64,000 nucleotides of DNA, taken from contig NZ_NIXK01000005.1 of assembly GCF_002763455.1 (NCBI RefSeq), positions 248,001 through 312,000 on the forward strand, read 5' to 3'. The notes under the pieces were generated by a model that was not told the DNA's origin, searched no databases, and saw only the letters and a program-made list of their open reading frames with translations. The DNA comes from Lentibacillus sediminis (GTDB lineage Bacteria; Bacillota; Bacilli; Bacillales; Amphibacillaceae). Below are positions 24,373 to 31,941 of the stretch, piece after piece. Within the stretch, counting starts at the first letter, position 1. Each line of letters begins with the position of its first letter. The translations under genes and the position numbers were made by a program.

Positions 24373-24760
24373 TTAAATTTGAATTTTCGAATAAATTTCT
24401 TTCGGTCTAACATCCATATGCTCAAGCTCATTAATATCTACCCAAACTGGCTGATGCGTTCCTCTGTTTCTCGTCCCATCAGTAAATTCTTCGCCCTGTC
24501 CCGTGCCGAATGTTCCACTGACAATAGAAGCCAGAAAAAAATATTGCTTTCCCTGATATACAACTTTATCGAGCAATTTATGAATGCAAATTTTAACACC
24601 TAATTCTTCATATGCTTCCCCTTATTGCAGCTTGCTCAGGTGACTCTCCTTCTTCTATACCGCCCCCAGGGAAAACATGGTAAACCTGTCCATCCCTGAC
24701 TCGTTTAATCAGAGCTACTTGGTTATTTTCTAAAATAATTGCTGAACCTCTATTTCTCAT
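24373..24760 (-). pseudogene. Nudix hydrolase gene broken by a one-base frameshift
   Basis: From the ATG at 24760 (AGGGG ribosome site upstream) the minus strand reads MRNRGSAIILENNQVALIKR and enters the Nudix box as FPGGGIEEGESPEQAAIR. It then goes out of frame at a run of four Cs on the plus strand (24618-24621). Removing one base restores EAYEELGVKICIHKLLDKVV and the normal C-terminus down to 24373. The catalytic REAYEELG part is therefore split across frames. It may be a real pseudogene or a sequencing error in a homopolymer. Confidence 0.85.
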
Positions 24761-24857
24761 CTGAGTCCCCTCTTAAACTTTTAAATTTTGTTGGCGGTGG
24801 GAGCACGATGTGGAACAGCACGGAAAGAAATCTGAAGTCGAGCAACCTCCATCCCCG

Positions 24858-25292
24858 TTATTTCTCCGGATACATTCCCCTCAAAAACTCTACAGACTGC
24901 CTAATCATCTTCCGCAAAACCTCGACATCAATATCATCCACCTTATTAATATAAACACATGCTTTCCCCGTAGTATGCTTCCCAAAATCCTGCAGCAGAA
25001 CTTCCCGGTCAGGATCTCCTGTTGCCATGTACAGGCTGATTTTTGCTTTGCGTGGAGAAAAACCGACGAGCGGGGCGTCGCCTTCATGACCGGACTTGTA
25101 TTTATAATGATAGGAGCCGAAGCCGATGATGCTCGGTGCTTTTTGGGGTCCCCACATTTTTGCTGGATAGCCTGTTGTTTCGGTGAAGATATCCAATAAC
25201 CGGTAGGCGTCCTCCCGCTTTTTTGGACTCTCCACCTGCTCGATAAACTCTACGACACTGTTGTCATTTTGCTTTGTTTTCAATTTATACAA
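24858..25292 (-). CDS. DUF1801 domain protein (YdhG-like)
   Basis: The 144-residue protein has the DUF1801 pattern: R-x-D-A-x-x-L-L near the start, PAKMWGPQKAPSIIGFGSYHYKYKSG, then GFSPRKAKISLYM and a C-terminal DIDVEVLRKMIRQS. The family has the YdhG/YjhB fold, and its function is not established. It has a good GGAGGAAAA ribosome site on the minus strand. It lies between the broken Nudix gene and csfB. Confidence 0.85.
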   Translation of the reverse strand: MYKLKTKQNDNSVVEFIEQVESPKKREDAYRLLDIFTETTGYPAKMWGPQKAPSIIGFGSYHYKYKSGHEGDAPLVGFSPRKAKISLYMATGDPDREVLLQDFGKHTTGKACVYINKVDDIDVEVLRKMIRQSVEFLRGMYPEK

Positions 25293-25434
25293 AACATTTT
25301 CCTCCTTCCATCATATACTGTTTAGATGTTACTTCCATTTTACCGGAATTCGGGCATTTCGCAAGCCAATTATCTGACTTCGCAATGACTCCAACCCGGT
25401 TATGAAACCCATTTCAATGTTTCAAAGTTTTTTT

Positions 25435-25464
25435 GTATAAGTTCTGCAAGATTGGGAGATACTA
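25435..25464 (+). promoter_or_regulatory. Sigma-F-type promoter of csfB
   Basis: GTATA at 25435-25439 and GGAGATACTA at 25455-25464 are separated by 15 bp. Both match the published sigma-F consensus (GYWTA - N15 - GGNRANANTW) at every defined position. The csfB start is 21 bp downstream. In B. subtilis csfB is sigma-F controlled. Confidence 0.8.
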
Positions 25465-25485
25465 ATTTCTATGGGAGGTGGGAAA

Positions 25486-25686
25486 ATGGAACAGGCAAAA
25501 CAGGCATTACCAATGGAGCGGTGCGGCATTTGTGAAGAGGAAAAGGCAAAGGGCATTCATCTTTATACGACGTTTATCTGCAGCGAATGTGAGCATAACA
25601 TGATCCACACCGAACCAAGAGAAGAAAAATACAATTATTATTTACGGAAATTAAAAAATGTGACTAAGCCAAAATTATATTCTTAG
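25486..25686 (+). CDS. csfB: Anti-sigma-G factor Gin (CsfB)
   Basis: A 66-residue zinc-binding protein with C-x2-C (C13, C16 in ERCGICEEEK) and C-x2-C in FICSECEHNM, the two knuckles of Gin, plus the conserved GIHLYTTFIC. It binds and inhibits sigma-G in the forespore until engulfment and also sigma-E. The ATG at 25486 is chosen because GGGAGGTGG is just upstream; the frame also has an ATG at 25471. In B. subtilis it lies between bofA (and rrnA) and xpaC; here xpaC and yaaN are not present. Confidence 0.92.
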   Translation: MEQAKQALPMERCGICEEEKAKGIHLYTTFICSECEHNMIHTEPREEKYNYYLRKLKNVTKPKLYS

Positions 25687-25738
25687 ATAAGTCTTTGCGG
25701 TCTTTGCTTGCAAAGGCTTTTTATTTTTCTTCATAAAA

Positions 25739-25780
25739 AAGCGAAGACCCTTCCCGAAAAGAGTCTTCGCTTTGTTTTTA
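25739..25780. terminator. Strong bidirectional terminator between csfB and the DUF1641 gene
   Basis: AAGCGAAGAC and GTCTTCGCTT form a 10-bp stem, extended inward by CTTC/AAG. It has an A-run before and a T-run after. A weaker hairpin CTTTGC/GCAAAG with a T-run at about 25697-25730 also follows csfB. Confidence 0.85.
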
Positions 25781-25791
25781 CAGAAATTCCC

Positions 25792-26442
25792 TTACCGCAC
25801 CTTCCGCTTAACCAGCAAAAACGGCAACGCCGCCAGAGATGCTCCAGCCGCGGCCAAATACCATTTGCCCCTGAAAGAGGAGGACTTGCTGCCATCACGA
25901 TTCTCGCTTTCCTGTTCTTCCCTCGCGTGCTGTTCCTTGGACTCCTCAGAAGCCTTCTCCCGGTCTTCCTGGTTGACGCCTAAGCCCTTCAGAAAGGCAG
26001 TGAGGACATTTAACCCTTCCACTACCTCCGGATCTCTCAAAGCGCGGAGAAGGTGGGGGTAACCGCCCCTTTCCCTCTCATAATGCTCATATTTGGCCAC
26101 TTGGGAAATTGCAGTATTTATTTTTAAAATAAGCGGTTCGAGTTCCTCCATGTTCATCTTTCCCAAAGTGTCAAACACCAGCAGCGCGTTTTTGATTGAC
26201 TGGGTGGTATCCGTGTTGTCCACGAATTTCACCACGATATCCAGGACTTGTTGACTTTCGGCCAAAGCAGCATTCCCTGCCTCAAGGAATTTTTTCTTCT
26301 CCAGATGCTGCAATAATTCTATCGCTTCCGTCAATGCCTGCTTATTTTGCAAGAGAGCCGTTTCAATTTCTTCCCAGTCGCGTTTTCGCTGTTCTTCTTT
26401 GGACAGTTCCATGCGATGGATGAGCTTGGTTGCTTTAGCCAT
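25792..26442 (-). CDS. DUF1641 protein, formate dehydrogenase accessory (YrhD/YjgD-like)
   Basis: The 216-residue protein has a central helical DUF1641 block (LEPLILKINTAISQ ... GGYPHLLRALRDPEVVEGLNVLTAFLKGLG). An acidic, Ser-rich stretch follows (about 160-190), then a C-terminal hydrophobic helix and a basic tail (YLAAAGASLAALPFLLVKRKVR), suggesting membrane attachment. DUF1641 genes lie next to soluble formate dehydrogenase alpha genes in Bacillus (yrhD-yrhE, yjgD-yjgC). Its start overlaps the end of fdhA by 8 bases, so the two are translated together. Its exact role is unknown. Confidence 0.88.
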   Translation of the reverse strand: MAKATKLIHRMELSKEEQRKRDWEEIETALLQNKQALTEAIELLQHLEKKKFLEAGNAALAESQQVLDIVVKFVDNTDTTQSIKNALLVFDTLGKMNMEELEPLILKINTAISQVAKYEHYERERGGYPHLLRALRDPEVVEGLNVLTAFLKGLGVNQEDREKASEESKEQHAREEQESENRDGSKSSSFRGKWYLAAAGASLAALPFLLVKRKVR

Positions 26443-29389
26443 GGGTGCTGGACCTCCTTGCCCTCACGACATCGCCTGGGAAGGTGTAATCCTTGCGTGC
26501 CCATTTGCGTTCCACCCCTACTCCGATCTGTGGCTGCGGGTTACCATAGCGATGGTTGATTTTCGGCAGCGGGCTCTCTCCCTTGGGTTCGAGCACTTCC
26601 ATGTTTACCCATGCTTCTTTATAAGCTGGCGTATCGGTATCCTTATCCGCATGGAAGCTCGTCAGGTAGTTGATTGCGCCCTCGCCCTGAGCGTTCATCG
26701 GTAAATATAATTCATACCCTTTCACCCGGTCGGTCACAATGCAAGAAACCTTTACCTTGCCATATGGAGAGGTCAGACGGACAACGGTGCCATCTTCCAG
26801 TCCGCGTTCTTCGGCCAGTTGTGGAGACACTTCGAGAAAGACACTCGGCGTTTTTTTCGAAATTCCTTCCGACTTGTATGTCAGGTTGCCTTCATGAAAA
26901 TGCTCAAGCAGCCGGCCATTATTGATATGTAGGTCATATCCCTCCCCGAAGTCAATCGGTTTGGTCCATTCCACCGGGTAAAGACGTGCTTTGCCATCCG
27001 GAAACGGAAATTCCTCTTCAAACAGAAGCGGTGAATCCGTGCCATCTGCTGCCACTGGCCACTGCAGGCTGTTGTAGCCTTCCAGCCGCTCATAGCTGAC
27101 ACCTGCAAACATTGGTGCAAGAGAGGCAGCCTCGTCCATGATTTCACTTGGATGCTCATAATCCCACTCCGCACCCAGACGGTTGGCGATTTCCATAAGG
27201 ATCTGCCAGTCCGGCTTGGATTCACCGAGTGGTTCAAATACTTGGTACAACCGTTGGAAACGGCGTTCAGTATTGGTAAAGGTGCCGTCTTTTTCAAAAC
27301 TCGGGCTTGCTGGCAGGATGACATCGGCAAACTCTGCCGTTTTGGAGAAAAAGACATCCTGCACGACAAAGAAATCGAGCTTTTCAAACGCCGCCTGTAC
27401 ATAGTTGGCACTGGAATCAACAATAGCCATCTCTTCTCCCTTTAAATACAGGGCTTGCAAGTTGCCGTCATGGATCGCCTTGACCATCTCATGATTATTC
27501 AGTCCTGGCTCACTTGGCAGCTCGGTGCCCCAGCCTTTTTCATAGCGGGCGCGAACCTCCTCATCACTGACAAACTCATAGCCAGGGAAGCGGTCCGGCA
27601 TGCTGCCAAAGTCGCTGGCACCCTGGACATTGTTATGGCCGCGCAGTGGATAAGCGCCAGCACCCGGCTTCATGTAATTACCAGAAATCAGCAGCAAATT
27701 AGAAATCGCCGTGCTTGTATCACTGCCGCCGCCATGCTGGGTAATTCCCATGGCCCACAGGAAGCAAGTGGACTTTGCTTTATGAATCGATTCGGCAATC
27801 TCGATCATCTCATCTTTAGGCACACCGGTCACACGCTCGGCATATTCCAGGGTGTATGGCTCGAGACTTTGAATATAATCCTCCATGCCATTCACATGGT
27901 TTTTTAGAAAATCCTTGTCATGCCAGCCCTGGTCGACCAAATATTTCGTGACAGCAGAGATCCAGACAAGGTCGCTGCCACCGGATGGCTGGATGAATAA
28001 ATCCGCGCGGTCGGCCATTTCATGTTTGCGCAGATCTGCCACGATGACTTTTTGCCCGTGCAGTTTCTGCGCACGCTTGACTCTGGTGGCCAGCACAGGG
28101 TGGGATTCGGCGGTGTTGGATCCGGTAATAATCACCAGTTCCGCCTTTGCAATGTCGGTGATTGAGCCGGAATCGCCGCCATAGCCGACCGTGCGCCACA
28201 GTCCCATGGTCGCCGGAGATTGGCAGTAGCGGGAGCAATTGTCGATATTGTTTGTCCCGACAACGGAGCGGCCCAGCTTTTGCATTAAATAGGATTCTTC
28301 ATTGGTGCATTTGGAAGAAGAAACGAAAGCCAGCGAGTCCGGGCCGTTTTTCTCCATCTTTTCGGTAAATTTCCTTGCGATTAAGCCGTAAGCCTCTTCC
28401 CATTCCGCTTCCCGAAAACCTTCGCCGTCACGGATGAGCGGCTTGGTCAAACGTTCTTCGCTGTTGACAAAATCCCAGCCGAATTTACCTTTAATACAGG
28501 TGGAAACACCATTGGCCGGTGCTTCCTGCTGCGGTTCGACCTTTAATACCTGACGATCCTTTGTCCACACATCAAAGGAGCAGCCTACCCCGCAGTACGT
28601 GCAGACGGTTTTGGTTTTCTCAATCCGGTGCTCACGCATGGAAGCTTCCACATCGGAGACCGTCATCAGCTGGTCATAACCAGTTTCAATTTCTTTGGTG
28701 ATGTTGATCATCGGCCGCATGGATGATTCCGCCAGCCCGGTTAAAAATCCGGCCTCGCCTTCCATGCCGACTTCCATCATGGCGTTGCACGGACAGACCG
28801 TCGAACAATGCCCACAGTTGACGCAGGAGGAATCCTCAATTGGCGAGTCCTTATCCCAGATGACGCGCGGACGATCCCTTTCCCAGTCAATCGTCAGGGT
28901 CTCTGTCACCTGTAAATCCTGACACGCTTCGACACAGCGACCGCACAGGATACACTGATCCGGGTCATAGCGGTAAAAGGAATTGCGGTCCACTTCATAC
29001 TCTTTCTCGGCAAAAGGAGTGGTCTGGTGATTGATTTTCATTTCTTTGACAGTGTTATGTATCTCGCAATTGCCGTTGTTATAGTCGCAGACCGTGCAGT
29101 ACAGCTCATGATTGCCAAGCACCTTGTCGAGCGCAAGCAGCTGTGCCTCATGGGCCTCGCCATCGGTACGAATCATATCCCCATCTTTCAGCTCGGTGGA
29201 ACAGGAGCGCACCATCTCGCCATTCACATTGACAATGCATGTGTCACATGTTTCAATCGCCCCAAGACTGGGATGGTAGCACAAACTCGGGACCTCCACA
29301 TTATGCTCGGCCATCACATCCAATGCCGACTGATTTTTCCCAATGGTGACCTGCTTGCCGTTGAGCATGATTTCTTTGGCATTCGGCAT
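26435..29389 (-). CDS. fdhA: Molybdopterin formate dehydrogenase, alpha subunit (YrhE/YjgC-type)
   Basis: A 984-residue soluble Mo/W-bis-PGD oxidoreductase that fuses ferredoxin modules. N-terminal 2Fe-2S ligands are C37, C48, C51 and C63. The NuoG-type His-Cys cluster has H94, C98, C101 and C108. Two 4Fe-4S clusters follow (C146, C149, C152, C156 and C189, C192, C195, C199). The catalytic part starts with a 4Fe-4S cluster (C263, C266, C270, C298). The metal ligand region CSRYCQSP at 385-392 places C389 at the Sec/Cys position, with Gln where classical enzymes have His. It probably couples formate to NAD or another carrier with the DUF1641 partner. No twin-arginine signal is present, so it is cytoplasmic. 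Confidence 0.9.
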   Translation of the reverse strand: MPNAKEIMLNGKQVTIGKNQSALDVMAEHNVEVPSLCYHPSLGAIETCDTCIVNVNGEMVRSCSTELKDGDMIRTDGEAHEAQLLALDKVLGNHELYCTVCDYNNGNCEIHNTVKEMKINHQTTPFAEKEYEVDRNSFYRYDPDQCILCGRCVEACQDLQVTETLTIDWERDRPRVIWDKDSPIEDSSCVNCGHCSTVCPCNAMMEVGMEGEAGFLTGLAESSMRPMINITKEIETGYDQLMTVSDVEASMREHRIEKTKTVCTYCGVGCSFDVWTKDRQVLKVEPQQEAPANGVSTCIKGKFGWDFVNSEERLTKPLIRDGEGFREAEWEEAYGLIARKFTEKMEKNGPDSLAFVSSSKCTNEESYLMQKLGRSVVGTNNIDNCSRYCQSPATMGLWRTVGYGGDSGSITDIAKAELVIITGSNTAESHPVLATRVKRAQKLHGQKVIVADLRKHEMADRADLFIQPSGGSDLVWISAVTKYLVDQGWHDKDFLKNHVNGMEDYIQSLEPYTLEYAERVTGVPKDEMIEIAESIHKAKSTCFLWAMGITQHGGGSDTSTAISNLLLISGNYMKPGAGAYPLRGHNNVQGASDFGSMPDRFPGYEFVSDEEVRARYEKGWGTELPSEPGLNNHEMVKAIHDGNLQALYLKGEEMAIVDSSANYVQAAFEKLDFFVVQDVFFSKTAEFADVILPASPSFEKDGTFTNTERRFQRLYQVFEPLGESKPDWQILMEIANRLGAEWDYEHPSEIMDEAASLAPMFAGVSYERLEGYNSLQWPVAADGTDSPLLFEEEFPFPDGKARLYPVEWTKPIDFGEGYDLHINNGRLLEHFHEGNLTYKSEGISKKTPSVFLEVSPQLAEERGLEDGTVVRLTSPYGKVKVSCIVTDRVKGYELYLPMNAQGEGAINYLTSFHADKDTDTPAYKEAWVNMEVLEPKGESPLPKINHRYGNPQPQIGVGVERKWARKDYTFPGDVVRARRSSTHG

Positions 29390-29554
29390 AAAACCTCTCC
29401 CTTCTGGTTATCCAGTTTTTTCATTTGGTGGGAAAAAGAGTATATGGATAGTTTTTCCCTTTTATATATGGATTAAAACGCTGAATGTAAATAAGTTTCT
29501 TTTGTTTCGGAAAATTTCAGGTTATACTTATTAGGTGAAGGGAGGAGAGAAAAA

Positions 29555-30016
29555 ATGTCGTCTAATTATGACAACATTAATACTCAATTGGAGAATCAAG
29601 AGGCAAATGAAAAAACTAAGCGCTATGTGGAACTTGTACTCCATTCTATTGAATTGGAAAAGAAGAGAGCAGCAGCATACAGTGAACTTGGCGATGGAGA
29701 GGAGGGAGAGGCGAATCGAATACTGAAAGAAATGACAACACCGTATCTGCCTGAGTTCTTGCTTGTAAGTGAAGTATCCGCCTTGTTAGGTGTTTCACAT
29801 CAAATGGTAAGAAGGTATTGCACAGAAGGCAAAATAAAAGCCAAACAGCGACTGGAAGGAAGCGGGAAATGGCTTATACCAACGGAGCAATTTCTCGCAA
29901 CACCAGAATTTATCAAATATATCCAAGAGAAGGAAGTTCAACGAATAAATTCTATTAAAGTGGCAGAAACGATGCTGGAAATGCTGGAAGAAGATACGGA
30001 GGAGGATAGAAAATAA
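29555..30016 (+). CDS. Helix-turn-helix protein, MerR/excisionase-like domain
   Basis: The 153-residue protein has a helical, charged N-terminus (about 1-65). An excisionase-type HTH follows at about 70-115: FLLVSEVSALLGVSHQMVRRYCTEGKIKAKQRLEGSGKWLIP, with the wing ending in W-L-I-P. A Glu-rich tail is at the end. The GGGAGGAGAG ribosome site is strong. It could be a regulator or a recombination directionality factor; no integrase is nearby. The decayed yaaO copy starts 4 bases after its stop. Confidence 0.8.
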   Translation: MSSNYDNINTQLENQEANEKTKRYVELVLHSIELEKKRAAAYSELGDGEEGEANRILKEMTTPYLPEFLLVSEVSALLGVSHQMVRRYCTEGKIKAKQRLEGSGKWLIPTEQFLATPEFIKYIQEKEVQRINSIKVAETMLEMLEEDTEEDRK

Positions 30017-30019
30017 AAC

Positions 30020-30285
30020 AGCGCCAAATCCCCCTATTTGACGGTAGACAAGAATTCCATTCCAACCACCCACTTCTTTCCGCGTCCCGGGCCATAAAAA
30101 TTCTACAGATTTTTTCATCACCACTGCCGCTAATTCTGACGGAACTGCCAGCGCTGGATGACCTGAATGCCACAAGTGGTTGATAGCCAAGGCTGAGGAG
30201 CCTGGCGGGGGAATTTTCGCGCGGAACATACTTTTTTCTGACTGGCAGCAGTACGGCAGCCAACCTTACGATGATTGTAAAGGCA
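30020..30285 (+). pseudogene. Decayed 5-prime fragment of yaaO
   Basis: This stretch matches the first ~90 codons of the intact yaaO at 31942: CGTCCCGGGCCATAAAAAT is identical, followed by CTGGATGACCTG, AAGTGG and GGCAGTACGGCAG in the same order. It has a deletion of about 25 bases after the CCCGGGCCATAAAAAT block, a stop within the CAAGTGGTTGATAG region and several frameshifts. The copy therefore codes for nothing. It lies 1.7 kb upstream of the intact gene in the same orientation. Confidence 0.92.
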
Positions 30286-30337
30286 TGAATATAAAAACTG
30301 CTTTATGTGCCCCAAATCTATAGATTCAAATCCTAAA

Positions 30338-30367
30338 CCATCTACTACAGAATAGATGACTTTTTTT
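30338..30367 (+). terminator. Short terminator after the yaaO fragment
   Basis: CATCTA pairs with TAGATG over an 8-base loop, followed by AC and seven Ts. It may have terminated the duplicated gene or the HTH gene. Confidence 0.55.
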
Positions 30368-30566
30368 AAGTTGATAAGATCATTAGAAGATAACTACCGG
30401 CCCAAAGAATATATGCAAGTTGGGTTATTATATACATTGCATATTCAAAATTGGAAAGTTTCCTTTCTCGTTTAACTTTCCGTAGATGCAAGAAATAAAA
30501 TAATGAACTTAAGAGTAGTAGTAATACAGAGGCGTCATTTACAAGCTCTAGAATGTTAATAAACTC
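30366..30566 (-). CDS. Small two-helix membrane protein frame, possible immunity protein, start damaged or non-standard
   Basis: A 66-codon frame, too short and start-less for standard calling. It reads EFINILELVNDASVLLLLLS..., with hydrophobic helices at about 13-27 and 43-64 separated by a basic loop (HLRKVKRERK). The frame is entered directly after a TGA. An ATG preceded by GGTGAAGGG lies at 30570, four bases upstream, but one base out of frame. A single-base change would give MEFINILEL. It lies downstream of, and on the same strand as, the secreted protein gene at 30841-31329, with a terminator between. Small basic two-helix proteins beside bacteriocin genes are often immunity proteins; that role here is a guess. 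Confidence 0.5.
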   Translation of the reverse strand, partial: EFINILELVNDASVLLLLLSSLFYFLHLRKVKRERKLSNFEYAMYIITQLAYILWAGSYLLMILST

Positions 30567-30732
30567 TCATCCCTTCACCTTGAATTATCATAATGTGTAA
30601 AGTATCGTAAAAAGCTACTCAATTAACATGGTTTCTTATTTATCATTGCCCCCATAAATTATGGCTATGCTGTTCTCATAGATGATAAGTATACCATACA
30701 TATTTTAACATTATTTAGCAAACAAGTAGAAA

Positions 30733-30771
30733 GAATCTCTTAACGAATTCTAGAATTACGAAAAGAGATTC
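30733..30771 (-). terminator. Terminator of the secreted protein gene
   Basis: GAATCTCTT and AAGAGATTC form the outer stem. An inner perfect palindrome AATTCTAGAATT extends it, and a T-rich tract follows on the minus strand. It lies 70 bp after the gene's stop. Confidence 0.7.
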
Positions 30772-30840
30772 CCCCATTTTATTTATTTACGTTAATTTTT
30801 GTTAAATCTTTTGGTATTTACTACGGTCAGGTTATAACTC

Positions 30841-31329
30841 TTATTCAACAGGGTTTGCTCCACATGTTAAAGAGAAAATAAATATTGATATGGGGTGTAC
30901 AGAAATACCAGCTAATGCAAGGATTCCTGCTGCTGCAATCCAGTCCTGATTTTCTACATAGCCTAAGAATTCATCTAATACAGCGCCGCTAATACCAACC
31001 GCATCAGCCCAGCACCTTTCAAAAACATTACTCTGAATAGAGATTGCTCCCCTACTGTTCATATAGTCAGCAAAACCTTCGATGCTTGCTTTCTCTACAT
31101 CACTATAGGACGAGTTGTTCAACTCTTGATGATTAATAACATAATCACCAGTAGCTTCGTCTTTAACAGCAATTTCTGTGAAAATGTATTCTAATTCCAT
31201 TGCCATAGCTTCTATTTCTTCAAGAGTAGCATCACTCACACGCTTATCATTTATGGTAGCAGCTGAAGCAAGAGTCGGCATAATAGCTACGGAAAAAATA
31301 ATCACCAAGGTCAAAAGTCTTTTTAACAT
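30841..31329 (-). CDS. Secreted bacteriocin-like protein with two cysteines
   Basis: 162 residues from the ATG at 31329 (GGAGG ten bases upstream). The signal peptide is MLKRLLTLVIIFSVAIMPTLASA with cleavage before or after the next Ala. An acidic helical pro-region follows (about 25-95: ATLEEIEAMAMELEYIF...). The C-terminal module of about 60 residues begins at ERCWADAVGISGAVLDEFLG, continues with WIAAAGILALAGISVHP and ends IFIFSLTCGANPVE. The two cysteines frame a hydrophobic, Gly/Ala-rich domain. This architecture resembles uncharacterised secreted antimicrobial-like proteins of Bacillus, in which the C-terminal domain may be released. No known bacteriocin family was matched with certainty. 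The gene is AT-rich relative to its neighbours and lies between a decayed and an intact yaaO. Confidence 0.7.
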   Translation of the reverse strand: MLKRLLTLVIIFSVAIMPTLASAATINDKRVSDATLEEIEAMAMELEYIFTEIAVKDEATGDYVINHQELNNSSYSDVEKASIEGFADYMNSRGAISIQSNVFERCWADAVGISGAVLDEFLGYVENQDWIAAAGILALAGISVHPISIFIFSLTCGANPVE

Positions 31330-31509
31330 AATAATTTTACCTCCAGTATTTATAAAATTTACTAGCAATAGGGATAGCACATTTAATTATTACTGTAGAT
31401 CCCTTTTCCCACGAATTCTAGTGATACCTAGATCAAACAGTCCTTAAACTATGATGAATAACAAGTCTATTATTATACTATCCCTCCCTCGTAAGCCACT
31501 CATATTTTA

Positions 31510-31665
31510 GTGTTGGGTGCTGACCCGGAAGATGGGATTGTATTCGGTAACCCCACTGCTGGTATGAAAAAGGAGCCCAACTTTCAGTTTCAGGGAATAT
31601 TAACTCACACTTACAATGCTATCGAAACTGGCACTCCGAATTATTTTCATTTGCTCCCAAAATAA
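31510..31665 (+). other. Orphan reading frame fragment upstream of yaaO
   Basis: A 51-codon frame (from GTG) reads GADPEDGIVFGNPTAGMKKE and continues to NYFHLLPK and a stop. It has no ribosome site, and the frame is entered after a stop at 31492, so it looks like a 3-prime gene remnant rather than a gene. No family was recognised. Apart from it, 31330-31941 shows nothing coding. Confidence 0.3.
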
Positions 31666-31941
31666 CTAAGTTGCTTTCACTATTAGTTTATCTATCATTC
31701 GAAAATTAGTATATATATGAAACTAACGACAAAATCCGACAAGATAGCAAGCAAGCAATCTCTGCTGAGGGGACTTTAGTCTTGGTAAGGGCTCCACTGA
31801 CTGTTTTCGCACATGTTAGATGTTCAATAATCAACAAGCGTTTTACCATTTATCTTTACTAAACGTCCCCTAATGTTTTACCCTTCATCTTAGACATACT
31901 TATTAAACCCCAATACGATTAAATAACTGGAGAGACCAAAA

